This document shows positions 9,519-18,472 of a stretch of DNA of 64,000 bases, piece by piece. Both the position numbers and the translations under genes were made by a program. The notes beneath the pieces were generated by a model, which worked only from the letters and a program-made list of their open reading frames with translations, made no database searches and was not told where the DNA came from. Every line of letters begins with the position of its first letter. Position 1 is the first letter of the stretch. The DNA comes from Rodentibacter pneumotropicus DSM 21403 (GTDB lineage: Bacteria; Pseudomonadota; Gammaproteobacteria; Enterobacterales; Pasteurellaceae), in the NCBI RefSeq assembly GCF_000379905.1, contig NZ_KB904056.1, forward strand, positions 15,157 to 79,156, in the 5' to 3' direction.

Positions 9519-10307
9519 ATGGGTTTCTTAACAGGTAAACGAATTTTAGTCACCGGTCTTGCAAGCAATCGTTCTATTGCTTACGGGATTGCAAAATCAA
9601 TGAAAGAACAGGGCGCAGAGCTTGCGTTCACTTATTTAAACGAAAAATTACAACCGCGTGTAGAAGAATTTGCCAAAGAATTTGGTTCTGACATCGTGCT
9701 TCCTTTAGATGTAGCGACTGATGAAAGTATTCAAAACTGCTTTGCCGAATTAAGCAAACATTGGGATAAATTTGACGGTTTCGTGCATGCTATTGCCTTT
9801 GCACCGGGCGATCAATTAGACGGTGATTATGTGAATGCCGCTACCCGTGAAGGTTATCGTATTGCTCACGATATCAGTGCATATAGTTTTGTGGCAATGG
9901 CACAAGCCGCACGTCCTTATTTAAATCCGAATGCGGCATTACTCACCCTTTCTTACTTAGGGGCTGAACGTGCAATCCCGAACTACAATGTTATGTGTTT
10001 GGCAAAAGCCTCATTAGAAGCGGCAACTCGTGTAATGGCAGCTGATTTAGGTAAAGACGGTATTCGTGTGAATGCCATTTCTGCAGGTCCAATCCGCACC
10101 TTAGCTGCATCAGGCATTAAAAACTTCAAGAAAATGCTTTCTGCCTTTGAGAAAACGGCCGCATTACGCCGCACAGTGACAATCGAAGATGTGGGTAACT
10201 CCGCTGCGTTTTTATGTTCCGATCTTGCTTCCGGTATTACAGGCGAAATCGTTCATGTTGATGCCGGTTTTAGTATCACCGCAATGGGCGAATTAGGTGA
10301 AGAATAA
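9519..10307 (+). CDS. fabI: Enoyl-[acyl-carrier-protein] reductase (NADH) FabI
   Basis: 262 residues, the same length as E. coli FabI. Seen: the Gly-rich nucleotide segment [14 protein letters not shown] and catalytic Tyr156 and Lys163 in the Y-x6-K arrangement (codons at 9984 and 10005). It catalyses the last reduction of each fatty-acid elongation cycle and is the target of triclosan-type inhibitors. The start follows an AATAGGAAA ribosome site. It is closed by its own terminator at 10328; rnb begins 20 bp beyond that. The fabI-rnb order is shared with H. influenzae, from memory. Confidence 0.97.
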   Translation: MGFLTGKRILVTGLASNRSIAYGIAKSMKEQGAELAFTYLNEKLQPRVEEFAKEFGSDIVLPLDVATDESIQNCFAELSKHWDKFDGFVHAIAFAPGDQLDGDYVNAATREGYRIAHDISAYSFVAMAQAARPYLNPNAALLTLSYLGAERAIPNYNVMCLAKASLEAATRVMAADLGKDGIRVNAISAGPIRTLAASGIKNFKKMLSAFEKTAALRRTVTIEDVGNSAAFLCSDLASGITGEIVHVDAGFSITAMGELGEE

Positions 10308-10327
10308 TTTTCATCTCATTTATTTTG

Positions 10328-10351
10328 GGCAGACTTTTAGGTCTGCCTTTT
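10328..10351 (+). terminator. Rho-independent terminator after fabI
   Basis: GGCAGAC (10328-10334) pairs with GTCTGCC (10341-10347), then a T-rich tract. Confidence 0.85.
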
Positions 10352-10371
10352 CTCTTTTTTAAAATATAACT

Positions 10372-12351
10372 ATGTTCCAAGACAATCCACTACTCGCACA
10401 ACTCAAACAACAAATTCACGAAAGCAAAGAACGCGTTGAAGGTGTGGTAAAAAGCACCGATAAAGCCTATGGTTTTTTAGAATGTGACAAGAAAAGCTAT
10501 TTTATCTCCCCGCCAGCCATGAAAAAAGTGATGCACGGGGATAAAATTACCGCCACCATTGAAAAGCAAGGCGATAAAGAACAAGCGGAGCCGGAATCCT
10601 TAATTGAACCCATGCTGACCCGTTTTATTGCCAAAGTGCGGTTCAATAAAGACAAGAAATTACAAGTATTGGTGGATCATCCAAGTATTAATCAACCTAT
10701 TGGTGCACAACAAGCCAAGTCTGTAAAAGAAGAATTGCAAGAAGGAGATTGGGTGGTGGCCAATTTGAAAACCCACCCATTACGGGATGATCGCTTTTTC
10801 TATGCCACTATTAATCAATTTATCTGCCGTACTGAAGATGAGTTTGCCCCTTGGTGGGTCACCCTCGCCCGTCACGAACAATCCCGTTATCCGGTACAAG
10901 GCGCAGATCACTATGAAATGCTTGATCGACAAGCCCGTGAAGATTTGACCGCACTTCATTTTGTTACTATTGACAGTGAAAGCACACAGGATATGGACGA
11001 TGCTCTCTATATCGAACCCATTGAGCAAAATGGGGAGCAAATCGGTTGGAAATTAGTGGTAGCAATTGCCGATCCCACCGCCTATATCGCCCTTGATTCA
11101 CAAATTGAAAAAGATGCAAAACAACGTTGTTTCACCAATTACCTCCCCGGTTTTAATATTCCAATGTTGCCACGAGAGCTTTCCGATGAACTTTGTTCTT
11201 TAATAGCAAATGAAACCCGCCCTGCCCTAGTTTGCTATATTGAAACGGATTTGCAAGGCAACATCACCGAAAAACCGCATTTTGTTTCGGCTTATGTGCA
11301 ATCCAAAGCTAAACTTGCCTATAACAAGGTATCTGATTATTTAGAACAAGCCCCCGATGCGTGGCAACCGGAAACTGCTGAAATCAACGAGCAAATTCAA
11401 CGTTTACACCAATTCACACTAGCACGTATCAACTGGCGTAAAACCCATTCGTTGTTATTCAAAGAAAAACCGGATTATTCTTTTGTGCTGGCTGAAAACG
11501 GAAAAGTGCAAGAAATCAAAGCAGAACACCGCCGCATTGCCAATCAGATTGTGGAAGAATCCATGATTATTGCGAATATTTGTGCAGCACAGTTCTTAAA
11601 CGAACAAGCTCAAACGGGTATTTTCAATACGCATAGCGGTTTTGATAAAAAATTCTTGGAAAACGCCCGTCATTTCTTAATGGCAAATTTAGCCACTGAA
11701 GAAAATCAAGCAGAACTGAATGAGCGTTACTCAGTGGAAAATTTATCAATTCTGAATGGCTATTGCCAAATGCGTCACGATATTGAACCTATTGAAGGGG
11801 ACTATTTAGAGTTACGCTTACGCCGTTATTTAACCTTCGCTGAATTTAAAGCGGAGTTATCCCCGCACTTTGGTTTAGGTTTGGAAGGCTACGCCACTTG
11901 GACATCACCAATTCGTAAATATTCTGATATGGTGAATCACCGCTTAATCAAAGCCGTACTTACCCAACAACCTTGTGAAAAACCACAAGATGACGTGTTG
12001 GCACGCCTACAAGAGGCCCGCCGCCAAAACCGCCTCGTAGAGCGTGATATTGCCGATTGGTTATATTGTCGCTATCTTGCAGACAAAGTGGCTGAAAATG
12101 CTGAATTTGATGCAGAAGTGCAAGATGTGATGAGAGGCGGATTACGGGTGCAATTATTAGAAAATGGAGCTTCTATGTTTGTTCCGGCTTCAACCCTTCA
12201 CAATAATAAAGAGGAAATCCAAGTAAATTCCGATGAACTCGCTCTTTATATTAAGGGTGAACGCACATACAAAATTGGTGATATTGTGCGCGTGAAGCTC
12301 ACGGAAGTGAAGGAAGCCACCAGAAGTATTGTAGGTTCTGTGGTGATATAA
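10372..12351 (+). CDS. rnb: Exoribonuclease II
   Basis: 659 residues with the RNase II layout: N-terminal cold-shock domains (about 20-170), the RNB catalytic domain with the acidic cluster D-S-E-S-T-Q-D-M-D-D-A (about 200-210), the W-T-S-P-I-R-K-Y-S-D segment near 510, and a C-terminal S1 domain. It degrades single-stranded RNA 3' to 5' in the cytosol. The ATG at 10372 has no good Shine-Dalgarno; the leader AAAATATAACT is A/T-rich. The length matches RNase II (about 640) rather than RNase R (over 750). Confidence 0.94.
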   Translation: MFQDNPLLAQLKQQIHESKERVEGVVKSTDKAYGFLECDKKSYFISPPAMKKVMHGDKITATIEKQGDKEQAEPESLIEPMLTRFIAKVRFNKDKKLQVLVDHPSINQPIGAQQAKSVKEELQEGDWVVANLKTHPLRDDRFFYATINQFICRTEDEFAPWWVTLARHEQSRYPVQGADHYEMLDRQAREDLTALHFVTIDSESTQDMDDALYIEPIEQNGEQIGWKLVVAIADPTAYIALDSQIEKDAKQRCFTNYLPGFNIPMLPRELSDELCSLIANETRPALVCYIETDLQGNITEKPHFVSAYVQSKAKLAYNKVSDYLEQAPDAWQPETAEINEQIQRLHQFTLARINWRKTHSLLFKEKPDYSFVLAENGKVQEIKAEHRRIANQIVEESMIIANICAAQFLNEQAQTGIFNTHSGFDKKFLENARHFLMANLATEENQAELNERYSVENLSILNGYCQMRHDIEPIEGDYLELRLRRYLTFAEFKAELSPHFGLGLEGYATWTSPIRKYSDMVNHRLIKAVLTQQPCEKPQDDVLARLQEARRQNRLVERDIADWLYCRYLADKVAENAEFDAEVQDVMRGGLRVQLLENGASMFVPASTLHNNKEEIQVNSDELALYIKGERTYKIGDIVRVKLTEVKEATRSIVGSVVI

Positions 12352-12369
12352 TATAAGTTCCGGAATAAA

Positions 12370-12400
12370 AAATGGCGTTTAAAAACGCCATTTCTGTTTG
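12370..12400 (+). terminator. Rho-independent terminator after rnb
   Basis: AAATGGCGTTT (12370-12380) and AAACGCCATTT (12383-12393) form an 11-bp stem with a very short loop. Confidence 0.8.
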
Positions 12401-12422
12401 GGAAATTGACCGCACTTTTCTA

Positions 12423-12728
12423 TCAGATTATCACTGCCGTACTTACGAGGATTCCTTGTAAATCCATATCGAGAGATGTTCCCACGACAACCGTTGTATC
12501 CTCCCCTATTTCTTGCCACAGAATACGACTAATTTCTGTAAACTCTTCAAAGGTCATATCCACTCCAGCTTTAATATTCATTAAGCAAGATTTTGCTTGT
12601 TTATTAATATAAGAGGATTGTTCCATTAAATTATTCATCACGTCTTTTGCCGCCATTTCAGCCCGACTGGATTTATCATCTCCTGCTTGATAACTACTTG
12701 CAATTACCGTGATGTCAAATTCGGGCAA
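12423..12728 (-). pseudogene. Fragment of an FtsZ C-terminal domain
   Basis: The open frame encodes about 101 residues and resembles the second (C-terminal) domain of FtsZ: R-A-E-M-A-A-K near the start, then S-C-L-M-N-I-K-A-G-V-D-M (compare V-L-V-N-I-T-A-G-F-D-L), E-E-F-T-E-I, and T-V-V-V-G-T-S-L-D near the end (compare A-T-V-V-I-G-T-S-L-D). The GTP-binding domain with its tubulin signature is absent, so it cannot be a working FtsZ. The frame runs directly out of decayed WYL-regulator coding sequence on the same strand. There is no ATG or ribosome site, only TTG at 12728. It could be a recombination remnant, or part of a second FtsZ-like gene intact in relatives. Confidence 0.6.
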
Positions 12729-13347
12729 AATATCGGCAGAAAGTTCAAAGGTGGAATAGAAAGAATATGGCGAAGATCTATCATAAAAATCTCGTTGTTA
12801 TCATTTTTTCCGATAAGATAAATAGTTTCTGCCTTATCAAATAATCCCAATGGGCTCATTTGTTGCGTATGAAATGTACTGGTTGCTTACACTCATAAAT
12901 AAGTGAGTTAAGTTGTCCAATAATTTTAGGATCAAAATTAGACTGAGAGGAATAACAAATACGCACATTACGCATCCACATTTTTTCAGGTGCATATTGA
13001 TTACCGAAACACAATACCACATTCGCATCGTTAAAAAGCGGTGTCATAGCACGTATTAAATTACTCGGAACTTTATCGGCTAATTCTTTTTCTGCAATCT
13101 TGAGAAACACCGCTTGCGAACCACTTAACGAAGACATTGGCAATGATGAAGAGTATCGAGAATAACCATAGGGCTGAGCGCGCGTATCACATTCACTTTC
13201 GTATTCTTCCGCTAACTTTTTTAGAACTCGCTGAACGGTTCTCAAACTTTTATCAAAACCTTGAGTCCGTAGCGAATGATACAACTCACTTGCCGTTATC
13301 TTTGAACGGTAAGGAATCAGTTTTAATAATGTAAAATAGAAAAAAAG
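12704..13347 (-). pseudogene. Broken HTH-WYL transcriptional regulator
   Basis: Reading leftwards, the frame starts just after a TAA (13348-13350) with T-L-L-K-L-I-P-Y-R, then a winged-helix segment (T-A-S-E-L-Y-H-S-L, S-L-R-T-V-Q-R-V-L-K-K-L), a linker with L-S-G-S-Q-A-V-F-L-K, and the first half of a WYL domain. A stop follows N-K at about 12856. The coding sense continues in another frame as S-P-L-G-L-F-D-K-A-E-T-I-Y-L-I-G and D-L-R-H-I-L-S-I until a stop at 12704. So there is no usable start, and at least one frameshift near 12858. WYL regulators often sense ligands and are frequent beside defence genes; this one is dead or severely truncated. Confidence 0.75.
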
Positions 13348-13403
13348 TTATCTTTATCAGAAAAGCGAGCCATATGATAATAGTCGAAAGAGTATGAATA
13401 GTT

Positions 13404-13505
13404 AAAAAGATGCCTCTTGAAACCGAAATTTCAAGAGGCAGAGCTTTGCGAGAAATTCATCTCTTATTGTAACAACGTTTTTCATTTCGCAGTGCTATTA
13501 CAACG
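13404..13505 (-). ncRNA. tracrRNA of the type II-C CRISPR system
   Basis: On the minus strand, 13498-13467 carries an anti-repeat: AGCACTGCGAAATGAAAAA matches the complement of the array repeat exactly, then a bulge and GTTACAA. Next come a small stem (GAGATGAATTTCTC), CGCAAAGCTC, and a strong terminal hairpin, TGCCTCTTGAAA pairing with TTTCAAGAGGCA (13440-13411), ending in TCTTTTT. This is the nexus plus terminator layout known for Neisseria and H. parainfluenzae tracrRNAs. It is divergent from cas9, about 100 nt long, and supplied by its own promoter. Confidence 0.92.
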
Positions 13506-13511
13506 GGTAGA

Positions 13512-13540
13512 ATTCTAATTATTTGTTTTTCGCAAGTCAA
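13512..13540 (-). promoter_or_regulatory. Sigma70-type promoter for tracrRNA
   Basis: On the minus strand, TTGACT (13540-13535) is followed after exactly 17 bp by TAGAAT (13517-13512). This predicts a start near 13505, just before the anti-repeat. Confidence 0.82.
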
Positions 13541-13607
13541 GCTGGAAATATTGAAAGAAATTGATAGAATCCAATCGTTTAATGTTCAAATAGAATAAGG
13601 ATCTTGT

Positions 13608-16600
13608 ATGCAAAATAATCCATTAAATTACATTTTAGGGTTAGATTTAGGCATTGCTTCTATTGGTTGGGCGGTTGTGGAAATTGATGAGGAGAGTTCA
13701 CCTATTCGCTTAATTGATGTGGGCGTCCGTACATTTGAACGGGCTGAAGTCGCTAAAACCGGCGAAAGTTTAGCATTGTCTCGTCGTTTAGCTCGTTCAT
13801 CACGGCGATTAATTAAACGCCGAGCAGAGCGATTAAAAAAAGCAAAACGTTTATTAAAAGCAGAAAAGATTTTACATTCTATTGATGAAAAATTACCCAT
13901 TAATGTTTGGCAGCTTCGAGTAAAAGGATTGAAGGAAAAACTCGAACGTCAGGAGTGGGCAGCGGTTTTATTACATTTGTCAAAGCATCGTGGCTATTTA
14001 TCACAACGTAAAAATGAGGGTAAAAGTGATAATAAAGAGCTGGGGGCATTACTTTCAGGTATCGCAAGTAACCACCAAATGTTGCAATCCTCCGAATATC
14101 GTACCCCTGCAGAAATTGCAGTCAAAAAATTTCAAGTAGAAGAAGGACATATTCGTAATCAACGTGGATCTTATACCCATACCTTTAGCCGTTTGGATTT
14201 GTTGGCAGAAATGGAATTATTATTTCAACGCCAAGCTGAGTTAGGCAATTCTTACACGTCCACCACATTATTAGAAAATTTGACGGCGTTACTAATGTGG
14301 CAAAAGCCAGCTCTTGCGGGTGATGCGATTTTAAAAATGTTGGGCAAGTGTACCTTCGAACCCAGCGAATATAAAGCCGCAAAAAATAGTTATTCTGCTG
14401 AACGTTTTGTGTGGTTAACCAAGCTGAATAATTTACGCATTTTAGAAAATGGCACGGAAAGAGCTTTAAATGACAATGAACGTTTTGCTTTGCTTGAGCA
14501 ACCGTATGAGAAATCAAAATTAACTTATGCTCAAGTGAGAGCAATGCTTGCGTTATCTGATAATGCTATTTTCAAAGGGGTTCGTTATTTAGGCGAAGAT
14601 AAAAAAACAGTAGAGAGCAAAACTACGTTGATAGAAATGAAGTTTTATCATCAAATCCGCAAAACATTAGGCAGTGCAGAATTAAAAAAGGAATGGAATG
14701 AGTTAAAAGGCAATTCCGATTTATTAGATGAGATTGGCACGGCATTTTCGTTGTATAAAACGGATGATGATATTTGCCGTTATTTAGAGGGAAAACTACC
14801 AGAAAGGGTATTAAATGCGTTATTGGAAAATTTAAATTTCGATAAATTTATTCAACTTTCACTTAAAGCCTTACACCAAATTTTACCATTGATGCTGCAA
14901 GGGCAACGTTATGATGAGGCGGTTTCTGCGATTTATGGTGATCATTATGGTAAAAAATCGACAGAAACAACCCGCTTGTTGCCGACTATTCCTGCCGATG
15001 AAATCCGAAATCCTGTGGTATTACGCACCCTGACCCAAGCCCGTAAAGTGATCAATGCGGTGGTGCGGTTATATGGTTCGCCTGCCCGTATTCATATTGA
15101 AACAGCGAGAGAAGTCGGCAAATCTTACCAAGATCGTAAAAAACTTGAAAAACAGCAAGAAGATAATCGTAAGCAACGTGAAAGTGCGGTCAAAAAATTT
15201 AAAGAAATGTTTCCGCATTTTGTGGGGGAGCCGAAAGGTAAAGATATTTTAAAAATGCGATTGTATGAGTTACAACAAGCGAAATGTTTATATTCTGGAA
15301 AATCTTTAGAACTTCATCGTTTGCTTGAGAAGGGGTATGTAGAAGTGGATCACGCTTTGCCATTTTCTCGCACGTGGGATGATAGCTTTAATAATAAAGT
15401 ACTGGTGCTTGCCAACGAGAACCAAAATAAAGGCAATTTAACGCCTTATGAATGGTTAGATGGTAAAAATAACAGTGAGCGTTGGCAACATTTTGTTGTA
15501 CGAGTACAAACCAGCGGTTTCTCTTATGCTAAAAAACAACGCATTTTGAACCATAAATTGGATGAAAAAGGGTTTATCGAACGTAATTTAAACGATACTC
15601 GCTATGTAGCTCGTTTCTTATGTAACTTTATTGCCGATAATATGTTGTTGGTTGGTAAAGGCAAGCGAAACGTGTTTGCTTCAAACGGGCAAATCACGGC
15701 GTTATTGCGGCATCGTTGGGGCTTACAAAAAGTGCGTGAACAGAATGATCGCCACCACGCACTGGACGCGGTTGTGGTGGCTTGCTCTACTGTGGCAATG
15801 CAACAAAAAATCACTCGATTTGTGAGATATAACGAAGGAAATGTCTTTAGCGGTGAACGTATCGATCGTGAAACTGGCGAGATTATTCCATTACATTTTC
15901 CAAGCCCTTGGGCTTTTTTCAAAGAGAATGTGGAAATTCGCATTTTTAGTGAAAATCCAAAATTGGAATTAGAAAATCGCCTGCCTGATTATCCGCAATA
16001 TAATCACGAATGGGTGCAACCATTGTTTGTTTCGAGAATGCCAACCCGAAAAATGACAGGGCAAGGGCATATGGAAACGGTAAAATCCGCAAAACGATTA
16101 AATGAAGGTTTAAGTGTGTTAAAAGTCCCTTTAACACAACTTAAATTGAGTGATTTAGAACGAATGGTTAATCGTGATCGTGAAATTGCATTGTATGAAT
16201 CCTTAAAAGCACGTTTAGAGCAATTTGGTAACGACCCAGCCAAAGCCTTTGCCGAACCATTCTATAAAAAGGGTGGGGCATTAGTCAAAGCAGTCCGATT
16301 GGAACAAACACAAAAATCGGGGGTATTAGTACGTGATGGTAACGGTGTTGCGGATAATGCTTCAATGGTACGGGTTGATGTTTTTACTAAAGGTGGAAAA
16401 TATTTCTTAGTGCCGATTTATACTTGGCAGGTAGCGAAAGGGATTTTACCGAATAGGGCTGCGACACAAGGTAAAGATGAAAATGATTGGGATATTATGG
16501 ATGAAATGGCTACTTTCCAATTTTCTCTATGTCAAAATGATCTAATTAAATTAGTTACCAAAAAGAAAACAATCTTTGGATATTTTAATGGATTAAATAG

Positions 16601-16775
16601 AGCTACTAGCAATATAAATATTAAAGAGCATGATCTAGATAAGTCTAAAGGGAAATTAGGTATTTACTTAGAAGTTGGTGTAAAACTAGCTATTTCCCTT
16701 GAAAAGTACCAAGTCGACGAACTCGGCAAAAATATCCGTCCTTGTCGTCCGACTAAACGACAGCACGTGCGTTAA
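13608..16775 (+). CDS. cas9: CRISPR-associated endonuclease Cas9, type II-C
   Basis: 1055 residues, the short II-C size. RuvC-I has Asp13 ([12 protein letters not shown]), the bridge helix is Arg-rich (about 55-85: [11 protein letters not shown]), RuvC-II has Glu498 ([10 protein letters not shown]), HNH has His582 ([11 protein letters not shown]), and RuvC-III has HHALDA with Asp720. All catalytic residues are intact, so it should cut both strands of DNA guided by crRNA:tracrRNA. It is very similar, from memory, to H. parainfluenzae Cas9 until about residue 965. The final ~90 residues (PAM-interacting domain) look different and are AT-rich with rare codons. The ATG at 13608 follows AAGGA. cas1 and cas2 follow on the same strand. 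Confidence 0.97.
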   Translation: MQNNPLNYILGLDLGIASIGWAVVEIDEESSPIRLIDVGVRTFERAEVAKTGESLALSRRLARSSRRLIKRRAERLKKAKRLLKAEKILHSIDEKLPINVWQLRVKGLKEKLERQEWAAVLLHLSKHRGYLSQRKNEGKSDNKELGALLSGIASNHQMLQSSEYRTPAEIAVKKFQVEEGHIRNQRGSYTHTFSRLDLLAEMELLFQRQAELGNSYTSTTLLENLTALLMWQKPALAGDAILKMLGKCTFEPSEYKAAKNSYSAERFVWLTKLNNLRILENGTERALNDNERFALLEQPYEKSKLTYAQVRAMLALSDNAIFKGVRYLGEDKKTVESKTTLIEMKFYHQIRKTLGSAELKKEWNELKGNSDLLDEIGTAFSLYKTDDDICRYLEGKLPERVLNALLENLNFDKFIQLSLKALHQILPLMLQGQRYDEAVSAIYGDHYGKKSTETTRLLPTIPADEIRNPVVLRTLTQARKVINAVVRLYGSPARIHIETAREVGKSYQDRKKLEKQQEDNRKQRESAVKKFKEMFPHFVGEPKGKDILKMRLYELQQAKCLYSGKSLELHRLLEKGYVEVDHALPFSRTWDDSFNNKVLVLANENQNKGNLTPYEWLDGKNNSERWQHFVVRVQTSGFSYAKKQRILNHKLDEKGFIERNLNDTRYVARFLCNFIADNMLLVGKGKRNVFASNGQITALLRHRWGLQKVREQNDRHHALDAVVVACSTVAMQQKITRFVRYNEGNVFSGERIDRETGEIIPLHFPSPWAFFKENVEIRIFSENPKLELENRLPDYPQYNHEWVQPLFVSRMPTRKMTGQGHMETVKSAKRLNEGLSVLKVPLTQLKLSDLERMVNRDREIALYESLKARLEQFGNDPAKAFAEPFYKKGGALVKAVRLEQTQKSGVLVRDGNGVADNASMVRVDVFTKGGKYFLVPIYTWQVAKGILPNRAATQGKDENDWDIMDEMATFQFSLCQNDLIKLVTKKKTIFGYFNGLNRATSNINIKEHDLDKSKGKLGIYLEVGVKLAISLEKYQVDELGKNIRPCRPTKRQHVR

Positions 16776-16829
16776 TTTAATCCCTGCACTTTAACAAGTG
16801 TGGGGATTTTTGTATTTAAGGAACAATCT

Positions 16830-17747
16830 ATGACGTGGCGTAGTATTTTAATTAGCAAGGGCGGTAAACTTTCTTTGCAGAAAAATCAAATGTTGATACA
16901 GCAAGAGAGCAATGAATTTACTGTACCTTTGGAAGATATTGCGATTGTGGTGGTGGAAAGCCGAGAGACGGTCATTACGATTCCGCTGTTATCGGCTTTT
17001 GGTTTATACGGTATTACGTTGTTAACTTGTGATGAGCAGTTTTTACCTTGTGGTCAGTGGCTGCCATTTAATCAATATCATCGACAGCTTAAAACGTTGA
17101 AATTACAGCTAGAAGCTAGCTTGCCACAAAAAAAGCAACTTTGGCAGAAAATTGTGCAACAGAAAATTCTTAATCAAGCCAAAGTATTGAGTATTTGCAC
17201 ATTTCAAGTGGCATCCGACCGCTTGTTTAAAATGGCAGAGCAAGTGAAATCGGGTGATAAAGATAACCTAGAAGCACAAAGTGCGGTCATTTATTTTCAA
17301 ACTTTGTTTGGTAAAGGCTTTAAACGCACCGAAGATGAAAATGCAGTAAACAGTGCATTGAATTACGGCTATACCGTCATGCGTTCAGCTGTAGCTCGAG
17401 CATTGGTTTTGTATGGTTGGCTACCGCAAATTGGCTTGTTTCATCATAGTGAGCTGAATGCGTTTAATCTTGCCGATGATTTTATTGAGCCGTTTCGTCC
17501 CTTGGTAGATTTATTGGTGATACAACTGGCGAATGAAGATAGATTATCTATAAACCTATCACCTATCCTAAAGCAGCGTTTAATAAAAGTTCTGAATTAC
17601 CAACTATTGTTTAAACAAGAAAAAGTAAATACGTTAACCGCAATTGATAGAATGGTTGGCACTTTGCAAGCTGCATTAATTAGTAAAAAGGCCCATTTGC
17701 TAAAATTACCGGAAATTCTACCGCTTGCGGAGCATCAATATGAGTGA
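16830..17747 (+). CDS. cas1: CRISPR integrase Cas1, type II
   Basis: 305 residues from the ATG at 16830, chosen because AAGGAAC lies just upstream; a GTG frame from 16800 would include that site. Opening [14 protein letters not shown] is typical of type II Cas1. Metal-site candidates are the Glu in N-L-E-A-Q (about 149), the His pair in G-L-F-H-H-S-E (about 205) and the acidic block D-D-F-I-E-P-F-R (about 218-225). With Cas2 it inserts new spacers into the array. The stop overlaps the cas2 start. Confidence 0.95.
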   Translation: MTWRSILISKGGKLSLQKNQMLIQQESNEFTVPLEDIAIVVVESRETVITIPLLSAFGLYGITLLTCDEQFLPCGQWLPFNQYHRQLKTLKLQLEASLPQKKQLWQKIVQQKILNQAKVLSICTFQVASDRLFKMAEQVKSGDKDNLEAQSAVIYFQTLFGKGFKRTEDENAVNSALNYGYTVMRSAVARALVLYGWLPQIGLFHHSELNAFNLADDFIEPFRPLVDLLVIQLANEDRLSINLSPILKQRLIKVLNYQLLFKQEKVNTLTAIDRMVGTLQAALISKKAHLLKLPEILPLAEHQYE

Positions 17748-18066
17748 GAATATTTTCATGCGTATGATAGTATTATTCGATTTACCGGTTACTACTAAGG
17801 CAAAAATGCGAGCAGCAAATCAATTCCGCCAATTTTTACTTAAGGATGGATATCAAATGCTACAACTATCTATTTACACAAGAATTGTAAGAGGAAGAGA
17901 TTCAATGGAAAAGCATCATAAAAGATTAGTCGCAAATTTACCGGAAGAAGGTTCAATTCGCTGCATTGCTATCACAGAAAAGCAATTTGCTAATATGGAA
18001 ATTTTAGTTGGAGAGAAAAAATTACAAGAAAAAAAGGTCAATTCTAATCAACTTCTATTGTTTTAA
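17740..18066 (+). CDS. cas2: CRISPR-associated Cas2, type II
   Basis: 108 residues from the ATG at 17740, which overlaps the last codons of cas1 (ATGAGTGA). The ferredoxin-like core is [10 protein letters not shown] with the conserved Asp, then L-S-I-Y-T-R. A longer TTG start at 17725 is not needed. Cas2 dimerises and bridges two Cas1 dimers. Its codons (ATA, AGA, TTA) are more AT-rich than the surrounding housekeeping genes. A hairpin terminator follows 20 bp after the stop. Confidence 0.94.
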   Translation: MSENIFMRMIVLFDLPVTTKAKMRAANQFRQFLLKDGYQMLQLSIYTRIVRGRDSMEKHHKRLVANLPEEGSIRCIAITEKQFANMEILVGEKKLQEKKVNSNQLLLF

Positions 18067-18085
18067 ACTGTTTTTTCTTTTGATA

Positions 18086-18120
18086 AAAAAGCCTTGGACC
18101 CTTACAGTTCAAGGCTTTTT
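18086..18120. terminator. Bidirectional terminator between cas2 and the CRISPR array
   Basis: AAAAAGCCTTG (18086-18096) pairs with CAAGGCTTTTT (18110-18120). The A run on the left and T run on the right let it end cas transcripts moving right and crRNA transcripts moving left. Only 9 bp separate it from the first repeat. Confidence 0.85.
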
Positions 18121-18129
18121 GCTCTCCAT

Positions 18130-18336
18130 ATTATAGCACTGCGAAATGAAAAAGGGAGCTACAACTAATTCGACCACCAATATTCGTACCTGCGAATTAT
18201 AGCACTGCGAAATGAAAAAGGGAGCTACAACTAATGTGTGCAAGTTAAGAGGTTATATACCATTATAGCACTGCGAAATGAAAAAGGGAGCTACAACCTC
18301 AAGTGTGAGTAAATCAATCGGCTTGTTATTATAGCA
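18130..18336 (-). promoter_or_regulatory. Extended -10 promoters embedded in every repeat
   Basis: In crRNA orientation each repeat ends TGCTATAAT, a perfect extended -10 (TGnTATAAT). The boxes are at 18138-18130, 18204-18196, 18270-18262 and 18336-18328. Each would start transcription about 7 nt into the following spacer, giving short individual crRNAs, as reported for Neisseria meningitidis. The copy in the repeat nearest cas2 would fire into the terminator. Confidence 0.8.
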
Positions 18337-18352
18337 CTGCGAAATGAAAAAG
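18130..18352 (-). CRISPR. Type II-C CRISPR array, 4 repeats and 3 spacers
   Basis: Three perfect 36-bp repeats lie at 18130-18165, 18196-18231 and 18262-18297, and a truncated fourth copy at 18328-18352 keeps 25 bp. Spacers are 30 bp each (18166-18195, 18232-18261, 18298-18327) and differ from one another. The crRNA sense, judged from the anti-repeat of the tracrRNA, is the minus strand: the repeat reads GTTGTAGCTCCC at its 5' end and GTGCTATAAT at its 3' end. Transcripts therefore run towards cas2. The degenerate copy marks the old, leader-distal end; the young end is next to cas2. Confidence 0.97.
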
Positions 18353-18472
18353 AGTGACAGATTTTAAAAGTATTCAAGTTGATGAAAATTTGACTCTTCA
18401 CATCAAAATCTTTTCTACTTATTAAATAAAGTATCAAAAACAGCCTCATTCTCAACCGCACTTTTCTCTAAA

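Noticed and set aside
12406-12612. Plus-strand frame after rnb
   Set aside because: It is antisense to the FtsZ-like fragment and shows no ribosome site or known motif.
14185-14544. Minus-strand frame of 119 codons inside cas9
   Set aside because: Shadow of the cas9 coding sequence, without start signals.
18353-18472. Possible CRISPR leader on the far side of the array
   Set aside because: The degenerate repeat is at this end, which marks the leader-distal side; only an uptake sequence and AT-rich DNA are seen.
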